Assembly (NCBI GenBank): GCA_023666835.1
Contig: JAMPBJ010000003.1
Coordinates: 62,001-126,000, forward strand
Length of the DNA: 64,000 nt
Source of the DNA: Bacteroides sp.
Lineage (GTDB): Bacteria; Bacteroidota; Bacteroidia; Bacteroidales; Muribaculaceae
Direction: 5' to 3'
This document shows, piece after piece, positions 54,556-63,364 of this stretch. Numbering within the stretch: position 1 is the stretch's first letter; each line of letters opens with the position of its first letter. A model generated the notes under the pieces. It was not told the DNA's origin. It searched no databases and saw only the letters and a program-made list of their open reading frames with translations. Position numbers and translations under genes: made by a program.

Positions 54556-55335
54556 ATGAAGAAGCAGATCAGAGATTTTAAAATTGTCGAATGTCGGCGC
54601 ATCCACGAATGCTATGCTTTGCTGCGCTTGACTACAGCCGATGGTGCCGACCTTCCGGAAATCCTTCCCGGCCAGTTTGTGCAGGTTCGTATCGACAGGA
54701 GCAAAACCACATTTCTTCGCAGACCCATTTCAATCAATTTGGTCGACCCGGCCAACAATGAACTTTGGCTGCTTGTGCGAAATGCCGGCCCTGGCACTGA
54801 ATCCCTGATGACGACGGAAGTCGGTGAGATCATCAATCTGCTGCTCCCGCTCGGCAACGGCTTCTCAATCCCTTCAGCTGCAGATTCGGGCAAGCGCCTG
54901 CTGCTCGTAGGCGGCGGAGTAGGGGTGGCCCCCCTTCTTGAGCTTGGCAAGAAGTTGAAGACTCGAGGTTTTGATCCTTGCTTTTTGCTTGGTGCCCGGT
55001 CAAAATCCGATCTGCTTCAGGCCGATTTGTTCGCACAATACGGCGAAGTCTTTTTCTCAACCGACGATGGCTCGGCCGGAGTGAAGGGCGTTGTCACAGC
55101 CCACCCCATATGTTCCGAACATTGGGATATGGTATATTGCTGCGGACCGGCTCCAATGATGAAGGCCGTAGCACAAAAAGCTCGCCACTCGGGTTCTTGC
55201 TGCGAAGTGTCGCTTGAAAACATGATGGCCTGCGGCTTGGGCGCATGTTTGTGTTGTGTTGAAAAAACAGTCAAGGGCAATGTGTGTGTATGCACCGAAG
55301 GCCCGGTATTTAATATTGAGCAATTGACATGGTAG
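54556..55335 (+). CDS. pyrK: Dihydroorotate dehydrogenase electron-transfer subunit
   Basis: FAD and [2Fe-2S] subunit that passes electrons from PyrD to NAD+. It is 259 residues from the ATG at 54556. [10 protein letters not shown] binds [20 protein letters not shown] binds NAD, and the cluster cysteines are in [12 protein letters not shown] and the VCVCTEG segment. The frame is open back to 54298, but that part lies within glgP and the terminator. It overlaps pyrD by seven bases. Confidence 0.93.
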   Translation: MKKQIRDFKIVECRRIHECYALLRLTTADGADLPEILPGQFVQVRIDRSKTTFLRRPISINLVDPANNELWLLVRNAGPGTESLMTTEVGEIINLLLPLGNGFSIPSAADSGKRLLLVGGGVGVAPLLELGKKLKTRGFDPCFLLGARSKSDLLQADLFAQYGEVFFSTDDGSAGVKGVVTAHPICSEHWDMVYCCGPAPMMKAVAQKARHSGSCCEVSLENMMACGLGACLCCVEKTVKGNVCVCTEGPVFNIEQLTW

Positions 55336-56234
55336 ATCTTGGTGTAAATATTGGCGGTCTGGAGTTCAAAAATCCTGTGTTGACCGCATCGGGCACTTTC
55401 GGCTATGGTGTGGAATTTTCCGACTTCATCGACCTCAACCGGTTGGGAGGTTTCATTGTCAAAGGCACTACTCTTGAGCCCCGCGAAGGCAACGCCTATC
55501 CCCGCATGGCTGAGACACCGTCGGGAATGCTCAATGCTGTCGGTCTGCAAAACAAGGGCGTCAACTATTTTGTCGATCACATCTATCCAACGATTAAGGA
55601 TATCGACACTAATGTGATAGTCAATGTGTCCGGTGCCAAAGTCGAGGATTATGTTGAAGTCTGTCGCATACTCAACGATCGCACTGACATCCGCGCGGTG
55701 GAAATCAATATTTCATGCCCCAACGTCAAGGCCGGTGGTATGGCTTTTGGCACCACCACTGCCGGAGCATCCACCATCACCAAAGCTGTCAGAAAAGCTT
55801 TCGACGGACTTGTGATAGTCAAACTTTCGCCCAATGTCACCGACATCACTGAGATTGCTAAGGCAGCCGAGGCAGAAGGCGCCGATGCTGTGTCGCTGAT
55901 CAACACTCTGATGGGCATGGCCATCGACGTTGAGCGTCGCCGACCGATGCTGTCGACCGTGACCGGCGGTCTATCCGGCCCGGCTGTCCGACCCGTTGCT
56001 GTGCGCATGGTGTGGCAGACGGCCAAAGCCGTGTCGATCCCCGTCATCGGACTGGGTGGCATCATGGACGGACGCGATGCCCTGGAATTTATTCTTGCTG
56101 GAGCCACTGCCATACAGGTTGGCACGGCCAATTTCATCGACCCGGCTGTCACTGTCAAAATAGTTGACTATATCGAGGATTACTGCAAGCGCCATGGCGT
56201 CGAAAAGATCACCGATCTGATTGGCGTAATCTGA
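55329..56234 (+). CDS. pyrD: Dihydroorotate dehydrogenase B, catalytic subunit
   Basis: FMN enzyme oxidising dihydroorotate to orotate. It is a class 1B type, with PyrK as partner. N-terminal [36 protein letters not shown] and the C-terminal [21 protein letters not shown] are visible. Catalytic Cys lies in the FMN loop SCPN. Length is 301 residues. It is translationally coupled to pyrK. The MITE-like element begins 17 bases after the stop. Confidence 0.94.
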   Translation: MVDLGVNIGGLEFKNPVLTASGTFGYGVEFSDFIDLNRLGGFIVKGTTLEPREGNAYPRMAETPSGMLNAVGLQNKGVNYFVDHIYPTIKDIDTNVIVNVSGAKVEDYVEVCRILNDRTDIRAVEINISCPNVKAGGMAFGTTTAGASTITKAVRKAFDGLVIVKLSPNVTDITEIAKAAEAEGADAVSLINTLMGMAIDVERRRPMLSTVTGGLSGPAVRPVAVRMVWQTAKAVSIPVIGLGGIMDGRDALEFILAGATAIQVGTANFIDPAVTVKIVDYIEDYCKRHGVEKITDLIGVI

Positions 56235-56250
56235 CGGCAAAGAATACCCT

Positions 56251-56599
56251 AGAGTGTGTCTAATAACAAAAGTTAAATTTAGGGTCCCGTATTTTGGAGG
56301 GCGTTTTGTTCTGCTGTTGAAGGAGTGTACTTGATGTACACGACTGAGACAAAGAGCAAAAGACACCCAAAAGACGGGAGACATAAGTAACTTCAGAATA
56401 GATCACTCGATTGTATAATAAAAATTTCTAACCATATAAAAAAGTGTCAATTTACAAAAATACCTTAGATCGGCCGCTCTTTGGCACTTTTGCCTTAACT
56501 CTTCAGTCAAGTGGCAACAGCCATATTCCCTCATCGTTAGGACAAGATCACTCAAAGATTGACCGCCCTAAATTTAACTTTTGTTATTAGACACACTCT
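56251..56599. mobile_element. MITE-like element with 34-bp inverted repeats
   Basis: A 349-bp sequence between pyrD and the LuxR-type gene. Its ends 56251-56284 and 56566-56599 are perfect inverted repeats of 34 bp. They begin AGAGTGTGTCTAATAACAAA. No transposase frame is inside. A GAAGGAG motif, a GTGTAC-TTGAT-GTACAC hairpin and CGACTGAG follow the left end (56318-56347). No clear target-site duplication could be read. Parts of the ends occur at 42541 and 61686. Confidence 0.8.
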
Positions 56600-56619
56600 T
56601 AATGCTGCGACATATCCCG

Positions 56620-57225
56620 CTACAGCACCACGTTCTTGATGTCGTCGATGCTCACCAGATTGCTGACTATGGCGTAGATGGTCAGTGCCGATGCCGAATG
56701 GATCTGCAGTTTGGATGCTATGTTGCGGCGATGGGTCGTCACAGTGTGAACCGATACGTTCATCTCGTTGGCTATCTCCTTATTTGATAGGCCTTTGATC
56801 ACACGGACTACTATCTCTTTCTCGCGCGGGGTCAGTTCGTCCGACATTCGTTCGGGTGTGCTGGTGTCGATGGCCGCAATCGACGATGCTATGCTTTGCA
56901 ATAAGGTGTTCTCGTCAGAATATATCGAAATGGTCTGATCGAAATATTGTGTGATCTCCGAGGGAAGAGCCGAGTGGTAGATGCCAATGATCTTAAGGCG
57001 GTCATTGTCAAGGGATCGCAGAGTCTCCAGCGCAGGAAATATACCGACAGATACCTCGACGATGACGATCGATTCCGACGTGACAACCATTTTCAGCTTG
57101 TCCGTTTCGCCCGGCTGAATCAGAGTGATGGATCCCGTCTTCAGATCGCCGTTCTCAATGATGGAAACAATGCCGGCTGAAATGATTTCAGATGCAGAGA
57201 TTATGACTATCTTTGGATGGATCAT
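56620..57225 (-). CDS. LuxR-type response regulator with degenerate receiver
   Basis: A 201-residue DNA-binding protein. The C-terminal helix-turn-helix is clear: ELTPREKEIVVRVIKGLSNK, then EIANEMNVSVHTVTTHRRNI (about residues 128-168). The N-terminal domain looks like a receiver fold (MIHPKIVIISASEIISAGIV), but the usual phospho-acceptor Asp at the end of strand 3 is replaced by IVIVEVS, so it may not be phosphorylated. It follows the hemerythrin gene by 15 bases in the same orientation. It may regulate the hemerythrin or nitrosative-stress genes. Confidence 0.83.
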   Translation of the reverse strand: MIHPKIVIISASEIISAGIVSIIENGDLKTGSITLIQPGETDKLKMVVTSESIVIVEVSVGIFPALETLRSLDNDRLKIIGIYHSALPSEITQYFDQTISIYSDENTLLQSIASSIAAIDTSTPERMSDELTPREKEIVVRVIKGLSNKEIANEMNVSVHTVTTHRRNIASKLQIHSASALTIYAIVSNLVSIDDIKNVVL

Positions 57226-57240
57226 AGTGCTTTTCGACTG

Positions 57241-57939
57241 TCAGCTCTTGTATTGCTCCTCAAGTTGAGCCACCATCGGAATCAGTATGTTGTTCTCAAT
57301 ATCGTTGTGCGAATTCAGATCCGACTCGCAGTTGTAGATGTCGACCAGCACGTCATACATGCGGTTGGGCAATGAAGTGGTGTAATACCTCAGTATGATA
57401 TTCTTCAAATCCGAAAGTTTCTCGCCTATTTCGTCGTGGTGTGCCACGAACATCTCGATATTGTAGTCCGACTTTGTGCCCTTGTTCCGTCCAAGCTGAT
57501 TGACATAAGGCCATACGGTTTTCTCTTCGTAGTCGAAGTGCTTCACCACGTGAGCCACGTATTCGTCGAAGAAGTGTATGATGGCCGGGTTGATGTCGGA
57601 GTGGCCGGCATCAAGTGCTTCAACCAGGTTGGATCGGATGTGGGGAAATTTGTACACCATGAAATAATCGTGGGAGTTGTGCAAAAACGCCACAATGGCC
57701 CGGGCCTGTTCCACCGAAGTGTCGTGAGGCATTATCAGACCCGTCAGTGTGAAGTTGACTATCAGAAGAAATGTGTCGAGGTCGATATTCTGCTCCTGGC
57801 ATATCTCTCTGATGGTTTTGGTGCCGAATCCCAGTGGAATGCCAAATCGGCTCAGGATCGGGAGAATATTGAAATTACTCTCCACGAGCCCGGCCATCGA
57901 CATGTCGGCTGATATGCGGTGTTTGCTGCTTGCGGCCAT
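57241..57939 (-). CDS. Hemerythrin-domain protein, RIC/YtfE-like
   Basis: A 232-residue four-helix di-iron protein. Conserved ligands are seen in HNSHDYFMVYKFPHIRSNL, HVVKHFDYEEKTVWPYV, FVAHHDEIGEKL and HNDIENNILIPMV. Members repair iron-sulfur clusters or sense NO/oxygen. The N-terminal Cys-Cys motif of canonical RIC proteins is absent; this may be a sensor rather than a repair protein. It is linked to a LuxR-type regulator by a 15-base gap. Confidence 0.8.
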   Translation of the reverse strand: MAASSKHRISADMSMAGLVESNFNILPILSRFGIPLGFGTKTIREICQEQNIDLDTFLLIVNFTLTGLIMPHDTSVEQARAIVAFLHNSHDYFMVYKFPHIRSNLVEALDAGHSDINPAIIHFFDEYVAHVVKHFDYEEKTVWPYVNQLGRNKGTKSDYNIEMFVAHHDEIGEKLSDLKNIILRYYTTSLPNRMYDVLVDIYNCESDLNSHNDIENNILIPMVAQLEEQYKS

Positions 57940-57972
57940 ACTCCTGCGCTATTTTGGTCGTGGTGCGAAGGC

Positions 57973-58422
57973 TTATTTTGTCTGCGCTTCGTCGGCTTCT
58001 TCAGCGGCTTCGGCAGCCTGATCCTCAGCTATTTCTTTGTCCTTGAATTCGGTCACACCGGCTGCAATCAGCTGATTGTACCATGCAAAGAGTTTGCGGA
58101 TATCGTTGGTGTAGACTCTTTCGTCGTCGAAGTCGGGAAGGATCTCAGCGAAATATGTGCGCAGCTCGGCGTCATCCATCTTCTTGATATCGACGGGAGC
58201 GCCCGCATTTTTCTCTTTGATTGCTTCAAGCACATCGGCCAGAGGCACATCGCCTTCATAAGTATAGATCGATATATCGCCGAGCGACACCACTTTGTCG
58301 TGGGCATAAGCCGGCATGCGTTTACCGGTTTGGAGCGATTCCACAATGAGCATGTTTTTGCCTTGATTGACCAACTTGTAAAGACCCGGTTTGCCGGATA
58401 TGGAAAGAATAGTTTTAATCAT
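57973..58422 (-). CDS. DUF5606 family protein
   Basis: A conserved Bacteroidetes protein of 149 residues. It opens MIKTILSISGKPGLYKLVNQ, with the SH3-like KNMLIVESLQTGKRMPAYAH region, then an acidic Ala/Glu-rich tail (EIAEDQAAEAAEEADEAQTK). It is soluble and has no known catalytic motif. The function is unknown. It lies 33 bases upstream of the hemerythrin gene, perhaps cotranscribed. Confidence 0.75.
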   Translation of the reverse strand: MIKTILSISGKPGLYKLVNQGKNMLIVESLQTGKRMPAYAHDKVVSLGDISIYTYEGDVPLADVLEAIKEKNAGAPVDIKKMDDAELRTYFAEILPDFDDERVYTNDIRKLFAWYNQLIAAGVTEFKDKEIAEDQAAEAAEEADEAQTK

Positions 58423-58519
58423 GATTCTTTATTTTGCTATGAGTACACAAAAGTAAGAAAAATTCAATCACCAAAGAAGATTTGCAATTAAAATTTTGAA
58501 ACTTGTCACTTCGGTCTTC

Positions 58520-59071
58520 CTACCATTTGTTGTGATGCACGCGGGTGGAATCCCACTTTTCGCGCGGAGTGTGAGGCCGAAGCGGATAGCCGATCGGAAT
58601 CACATTGAAGGGGATTATCTCAAAAGGCAGATTGAGAATCTCAGTCACGGCCCGTATGCGGTCGGCATGAGGATACACGCTTGTCCACACCGCTCCGAGT
58701 CCTTCGGCATGGGCTGCAAGAAGAATGTTTTCGGAAGCAGCCGACAGATCCTGAACCCATAGAGTCGAATCGATGCCTTCAAGAAACCGTGTCGTGTCGC
58801 CGCAGCACACGATGGCAGCAGGCGCACTCGAAGTCATTTTAGCATATGGTAGCTGAGCCGCAAGAGCATTGAGCGTTTCACGTCGGTCCACGTAGACAAA
58901 CGCCCAAGGCCGACGATCGACTGCCGACGGCGCTGCCATAGCCGCGTGAAGCAACTGAGTCACAACCGTGTTTGGGATGCGTCGCGACGAGTCATACTCT
59001 CTGATACTGGTGCGAGAGATAATATTGTCAATCAAAATCTGAGGATTGACGGTAAGATCCTGAAGTGTCAT
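58520..59071 (-). CDS. Nitroreductase-family flavoprotein
   Basis: FMN-dependent oxidoreductase of 183 residues. The N-terminal ISRTSIREYDSSR is the FMN phosphate site. AAPSAVDRRPWAFVYV, QDLSAASENILLAAHAEGLG and VIPIGYP are family blocks. Such proteins reduce nitro-compounds, quinones or enones; the physiological substrate is unknown. It stands alone on the minus strand. Confidence 0.9.
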   Translation of the reverse strand: MTLQDLTVNPQILIDNIISRTSIREYDSSRRIPNTVVTQLLHAAMAAPSAVDRRPWAFVYVDRRETLNALAAQLPYAKMTSSAPAAIVCCGDTTRFLEGIDSTLWVQDLSAASENILLAAHAEGLGAVWTSVYPHADRIRAVTEILNLPFEIIPFNVIPIGYPLRPHTPREKWDSTRVHHNKW

Positions 59072-59145
59072 GTCAAAAAAGGATTTTCCAATATAACATA
59101 CCCCCCACCATAAAGTTCACCACCATTCTAGCGGAAATCTCACCT

Positions 59146-60003
59146 TTATCGGGGGGAGAAGGTGGGGCGGGTGGGGGTTGGGGGGCGGAGGTTGGTGGGT
59201 GCGGGGGTGAAGGGGCCTCGGCCGTTGCGGCTGTCGATGTAGTCTTTTGCCACTTCGTAGATTATGCCGCCTACGTCGATGCCGATCGATACGTTTTTGG
59301 AAAATTTGAAATATGGAGTGACAATCGGGCGGGTCTCCCAACGGTTGGTCAATAGCGACCGCGTGGTTCTGACGCCCATGCTGACTCCCCAGTGCTCTGA
59401 AATGTTATAGCTCGCATATCCGCCGAAATTTGTCGCTCCCATATATCCGGCCATGGCGGGGGTGAGGGGATGAATGGGCGTATGGTATTCGCCGAATAGC
59501 GTCACCGACCATTTGGGATTGATTTCGTAGGTCATGCTTCCTCCGAAGCTCCAGCCTCGCTGCATGCCTCTGAAATAACCATAATCGGTGGCTCCGGCAT
59601 GAGCCGAGAGTGCAAGCGGCCCGAAGTTTTGGGTCAGCGACATGGAGGCGGAGTAGGTCGACATCATACCGGGAAAACTGTTGGAATATGAACTGCCCGA
59701 TATTGATCCGCCCTCCCATCCGAGGATATTGCGGGGCACGAGATAGGACAATGAAATCGGTGGAGCCGTGAGGATGTTGGCGCCAAGTGAGTATGGATTG
59801 CCAACGGGGAGGTGAGGATATGCTGCGGAAGAGGGGATGTCGACGGCCGATGGCGATATGGAGTCAAACGGTACGGGCAGCAGGTATGACGGGATAGGGC
59901 CCTTTGCCGGTGCGACGTTGAGCGTGTCAGGCTGTTCGGCCGCGACATGGATAGTGGCGGTCGTCAACATTATTAGGCTGAATGCTCTGAGTCTGAATCG
60001 CAT
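59146..60003 (-). CDS. Secreted outer-membrane-like protein of unknown family
   Basis: A 285-residue protein with a signal peptide (MRFRLRAFSLIMLTTATIHVA). The body is rich in glycine and aromatic beta-strands such as SGSSYSNSFPGMMSTYSASM, suggesting an outer-membrane barrel. The C-terminus ends in the proline-rich PPTPTRPTFSPR rather than an aromatic residue. The ATG at 60003 is chosen; the TTG at 60036 lies in a -7 box (CAAATTTA, 60034-60041). It is divergent from the znuA-like gene. Confidence 0.65.
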   Translation of the reverse strand: MRFRLRAFSLIMLTTATIHVAAEQPDTLNVAPAKGPIPSYLLPVPFDSISPSAVDIPSSAAYPHLPVGNPYSLGANILTAPPISLSYLVPRNILGWEGGSISGSSYSNSFPGMMSTYSASMSLTQNFGPLALSAHAGATDYGYFRGMQRGWSFGGSMTYEINPKWSVTLFGEYHTPIHPLTPAMAGYMGATNFGGYASYNISEHWGVSMGVRTTRSLLTNRWETRPIVTPYFKFSKNVSIGIDVGGIIYEVAKDYIDSRNGRGPFTPAPTNLRPPTPTRPTFSPR

Positions 60004-60051
60004 GAGCTTGAACACGATATTACCGTTCAACTGCAAATTTAATAAATAAGA

Positions 60052-60081
60052 TTGATCTATCGCACGAATTTACTAACTTTG
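60052..60081 (+). promoter_or_regulatory. Promoter of the znuA-like gene
   Basis: TTG (60052-60054), 19-base spacer, TAACTTTG (60074-60081). The minus-strand -7 of the divergent gene (60034-60041) lies close by. Confidence 0.6.
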
Positions 60082-60104
60082 TGGTTATTAAACTTTGTGA
60101 AATT

Positions 60105-60965
60105 ATGAGGTTTTTCAAAATATTCGCTCTTGTCGGTCTGCTGTTTGCTTCGCTGGCGTCGTGTGGGTCGTCGGACAAGGATCGAAATTTGCTGACGGTC
60201 AGTATTGAGCCTCAGCGTTATTTGCTTGAACGAATTGTAGGCGACAAGTGGCAGGTCAACACTCTGGCTCCCAATGGCACTGATCCGGAAAACTTTGATC
60301 CCCCCATGTCGGCGCTTGCAAAGGCAAGCGGTTCCACAGCATATTTCAAGACCGGTCATCTGGCTTTTGAGGACGCTGTTGTGCCCACTGTGATGAACGG
60401 CCGCAATGATGATGTGGTGGATTGTTCGGTCGGTATTGATTTAATGATCGGTTCGCATGGCGGTCACGATTCCGACCACATACACAGCAGCCAAGAGGCT
60501 GATCCCCATGTGTGGGGGTCGGTGAGAAATTCTCTCGTCATGGCTGAGAACATGCTCAATGCCATGAAGCGGATCGATCCCGACAATTCTGAATACTATC
60601 AAAAGAATTTCGACGGCCTGAAGACAGACCTTGACAGTCTTGACAATCAGATACGTAACAATCTTCGTGGCAAAGAGCGTGTGGCATTCATGGTTTGGCA
60701 TCCTTCGCTGAGCTATTTTGCTCGCGATTATGGATTGAAACAGATTGCTTTGGGTTTTGACAACAAGGAGATTTCGGCCTCGGAGTTTAAAAACAAAATA
60801 GCTTCAGCTCGCAATTCCGGAGCATCGGTGTTTGTGGTTCAGCCGGAATATGCCGGACAGCGTTCGACCGATATAGCTGCCCAAACTGGAGTAGAGGTTC
60901 TGAAAGTCAATCTTGCCGGATATGACTGGCTTGAGGATCTTAAAACCATTTCTGAAAAATTGTAA
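60105..60965 (+). CDS. znuA: Zinc-type ABC substrate-binding lipoprotein
   Basis: Cluster A-I metal-binding lipoprotein of 286 residues. The lipobox is FASLASC (about residues 14-20). Metal ligands are suggested by TGHLAFED, ADPHVWGS and MVWHPSLSYFARDYG; a short His-rich loop (GGHDSDHIHSSQEADPH) fits Zn. The usual DPH before the first domain is replaced by DPENFDPP. The ATG at 60105 is chosen over 60081, which overlaps the -7 element. It is followed by an ATPase gene three bases on. Confidence 0.85.
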   Translation: MRFFKIFALVGLLFASLASCGSSDKDRNLLTVSIEPQRYLLERIVGDKWQVNTLAPNGTDPENFDPPMSALAKASGSTAYFKTGHLAFEDAVVPTVMNGRNDDVVDCSVGIDLMIGSHGGHDSDHIHSSQEADPHVWGSVRNSLVMAENMLNAMKRIDPDNSEYYQKNFDGLKTDLDSLDNQIRNNLRGKERVAFMVWHPSLSYFARDYGLKQIALGFDNKEISASEFKNKIASARNSGASVFVVQPEYAGQRSTDIAAQTGVEVLKVNLAGYDWLEDLKTISEKL

Positions 60966-60968
60966 GCG

Positions 60969-61667
60969 ATGAGTGTTGAGGAAAAGAACAAGGAACTGAT
61001 CAGGCTGACTGATGTCAATGTGCGTTTTGGCGCGCGAACGATTCTGTCGGATGTCAATCTGCACATCGATGAAGGCGATTTTCTTGCCATCACCGGACCA
61101 AACGGTGGCGGCAAATCGACTCTGCTTCGTGTGATTCTGCGCCTTTTGAAGCCTACGACCGGCGACGTTCGATATACGATGGTCGATGCCGGCAGCTTCA
61201 AGATAGGCTATCTTCCACAGAAAAGTTCCATCGATCCGCGGTTTCCCATCACCGTGAGGGAAGTAGTTGAATCAGGGCTTTATGGCACGAAAGATCTGCT
61301 GAAACAAGCTCGACGAGAGATGGTGGATGCAGTGCTCGACGAGGTCGGCATGCTCGATCGATCCGAGTCGGCCATCGGCGAACTCTCCGGGGGTCAGGTG
61401 CAACGCACACTGTTGGCACGCGCTATAGTCAGCTCTCCTCAAATGCTTGTGATGGATGAACCGTTGAGCTATGTCGACAAGCAGTTTGAACACCGCATTT
61501 ATGATCTGATGCGTCGACTGGCCGACATTACCACCATCATCCTCGTATCGCACGAGATGAATACGATAGCCACCATAGCCAATCGGCATATCATCGTGGA
61601 TCACAAACTCGAATATTGCCATTCGGCCAACCATTTCATCCATTATGATTGCTGCGACGAGCATTGA
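60969..61667 (+). CDS. znuC: Metal ABC transporter ATPase
   Basis: ATP-binding subunit of 232 residues, related to ZnuC/MntB. Walker A is GPNGGGKSTLL, the signature is ELSGGQVQRTLLARAI, Walker B is MLVMDEPLSYVD, and VSHEMNT has the switch His. It would energise the channel served by ZnuA. The membrane permease (ZnuB) that usually completes such an operon is not next to it: 18 bases after the stop comes a piece of the MITE end and then another operon. Confidence 0.87.
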   Translation: MSVEEKNKELIRLTDVNVRFGARTILSDVNLHIDEGDFLAITGPNGGGKSTLLRVILRLLKPTTGDVRYTMVDAGSFKIGYLPQKSSIDPRFPITVREVVESGLYGTKDLLKQARREMVDAVLDEVGMLDRSESAIGELSGGQVQRTLLARAIVSSPQMLVMDEPLSYVDKQFEHRIYDLMRRLADITTIILVSHEMNTIATIANRHIIVDHKLEYCHSANHFIHYDCCDEH

Positions 61668-61685
61668 TCGCAATGCAGACATCGC

Positions 61686-61701
61686 ATTAGACACACTCTT
61701 A
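61686..61701 (+). repeat. Solo 16-base piece of the MITE end
   Basis: ATTAGACACACTCTTA is identical to 56586-56601, the outer part of the right MITE end with two flanking bases. No matching second end was found nearby. Confidence 0.5.
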
Positions 61702-61736
61702 TATTCGGCAAATGCCGATAGATCATAAAAAATTCT

Positions 61737-61744
61737 TACTTTTG
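61737..61744 (+). promoter_or_regulatory. -7 element of the nucleotidyltransferase operon
   Basis: TACTTTTG, 21 bases before the start codon; no good -33 was found. Confidence 0.45.
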
Positions 61745-61765
61745 CAAAGTAAAATACGAAAACCA

Positions 61766-62470
61766 ATGAACTATGCTATAATTGCGGCCGGTGAGGGATC
61801 ACGCCTTAAGAACGAAGGCGTCAACGCTCCCAAGCCACTTGTGCCACTCAACGGGCGGCCCATGATCGGTCGACTGATCGACATATTCCTGCAGTGCAAT
61901 GCCGAGTCCATCTCTGTGATTGTCAATGAGCAGATGACTGAGGTGCGCGACTATCTCATGCAGCTGAAAGGAGAGATCAATGTGCCACTCAACATTGTGG
62001 TAAAGACCACTCCGAGCTCGATGCACAGTTTCTATGAAGTGAGCCGCACTTTCAACGGTGCCCGATTCATCCTCACCACGGTCGACACCATATTCCGACT
62101 CGACGACTTCAGAACTTATGCAGAAGCTTTTGCCAACGCTCCGGCCGATGTTGACGGCATGATGGCTGTGACAGACTATATCGACGACGAGAAACCACTC
62201 TATGTAGGCGTCGACGATATGATGGACATCACAGGCTTTTACGACACAAACATCCACGATTCCAAATATGTGTCGGGCGGCATTTATGGTCTCGATGGTA
62301 AGGCTCTGAGGGTTCTTGAGCAATGTTTTGAAACCGGAGTGAGCCGCATGCGCAATTTCCAGCGTGCGTTGGTCGACAACGGTCTTAGGCTTAAGGCATT
62401 TGCGATGGGCAAGATTATCGACGTGGATCATCAAGGCGACATTGCCAAGGCAGAAGCCTTTATAAAATAA
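61766..62470 (+). CDS. Nucleotidyltransferase of a lipid-type operon
   Basis: NTP transferase of 234 residues. It starts MNYAIIAAGEGSRLKNEGV, with the lysine in APKPLVPLNGRPM and the metal Asp in FILTTVDTIFRLDDF. It resembles sugar- or inositol-phosphate and phosphocholine nucleotidyltransferases. Because a CDP-alcohol phosphatidyltransferase lies two genes on, a cytidylyl transfer to a phosphorylated alcohol is likely, but a sugar donor is not excluded. Translation starts at 61766, not at the in-frame 61712, which is inside the promoter region. Confidence 0.78.
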   Translation: MNYAIIAAGEGSRLKNEGVNAPKPLVPLNGRPMIGRLIDIFLQCNAESISVIVNEQMTEVRDYLMQLKGEINVPLNIVVKTTPSSMHSFYEVSRTFNGARFILTTVDTIFRLDDFRTYAEAFANAPADVDGMMAVTDYIDDEKPLYVGVDDMMDITGFYDTNIHDSKYVSGGIYGLDGKALRVLEQCFETGVSRMRNFQRALVDNGLRLKAFAMGKIIDVDHQGDIAKAEAFIK

Positions 62471-62500
62471 CATATAACCAATCAAGTATAATCAATTGTA

Positions 62501-63364
62501 ATGGCAGAGATAAAGATAGCCGCCGTGATGCGTGCCGGAGCTTATTCCCCCAATCATATCGGGAATGATGCCGCCATCCTCAATGCGGTGGTGGAGCAAT
62601 TGCGCAAGCGCGGTTGCGAAGTCAACATCTATTCGGAAGAGCAGCTGATCAATGGATCAGTGACCGAGAAGGTGGTAGTGAATATGTGCCGCGAACAGCG
62701 TTCGATAGCTTTGCTGCAGGAATATGAAAAAGCCGGTCGACTGGTGATCAATTCCGGATTCGGAATCGAAAACTGCACCCGTGAGCGCATGACCAGAATT
62801 CTTATCGGTCACAATATACCGTATCCCGAAAGTATCATCGTCGATACCGATGAGGTGGTGAAGGATCGTCTGGAAAAGAACGGGTTTACCGGTGCGTGGA
62901 TCAAGCGGGGCGACGGATGTGCGATGCACAAAGAGGACGTCAGCTACGTGCGCCATCCCGAAGAGGCTCAAGAGGTGCTTCAGGAATATTTTCTTAGAGG
63001 TATCCGTCGAGCTGTGATCAATCGCCATCTTGTGGGCGATCTTATCAAATTCTATGGAATTTCGGGCTCGGACTTCTTCTACTGGTTTTACCCCTACGAT
63101 GAGGGTCACAGTAAGTATGGCCTTGAAGCTATCAACGGCAAGAGCCGAGGTTTGAAGTTTGACAAAGAACGTCTGTTGGAGATATGTCAGGCTGCTGCCG
63201 ACACTCTTGATGTGAAGATCTATGGCGGTGATTGCATTATTTCAGATACAGGCGACATTCAGATAATAGATTTCAACGACTGGCCCAGTTTCGCTCCCTG
63301 TCGTCAGATGGCCGCTCCCTATATAGCCAAATGCATACTCGCTGCTATTAAAGCAAAAAAATGA
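62501..63364 (+). CDS. ATP-grasp-like protein
   Basis: A 287-residue protein with the look of an ATP-grasp ligase: RERMTRILIGHNIPYPESII at the domain entrance, AWIKRGDGCAMHKEDV, KFYGISGSDFFYWF, and IQIIDFNDWPSFAPC (metal-binding acidic end). It could ligate an amino acid to an amine or to a head group. It starts 30 bases after the nucleotidyltransferase gene and overlaps the next gene by four bases (ATGA at 63361). The substrate is unknown. Confidence 0.65.
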   Translation: MAEIKIAAVMRAGAYSPNHIGNDAAILNAVVEQLRKRGCEVNIYSEEQLINGSVTEKVVVNMCREQRSIALLQEYEKAGRLVINSGFGIENCTRERMTRILIGHNIPYPESIIVDTDEVVKDRLEKNGFTGAWIKRGDGCAMHKEDVSYVRHPEEAQEVLQEYFLRGIRRAVINRHLVGDLIKFYGISGSDFFYWFYPYDEGHSKYGLEAINGKSRGLKFDKERLLEICQAAADTLDVKIYGGDCIISDTGDIQIIDFNDWPSFAPCRQMAAPYIAKCILAAIKAKK

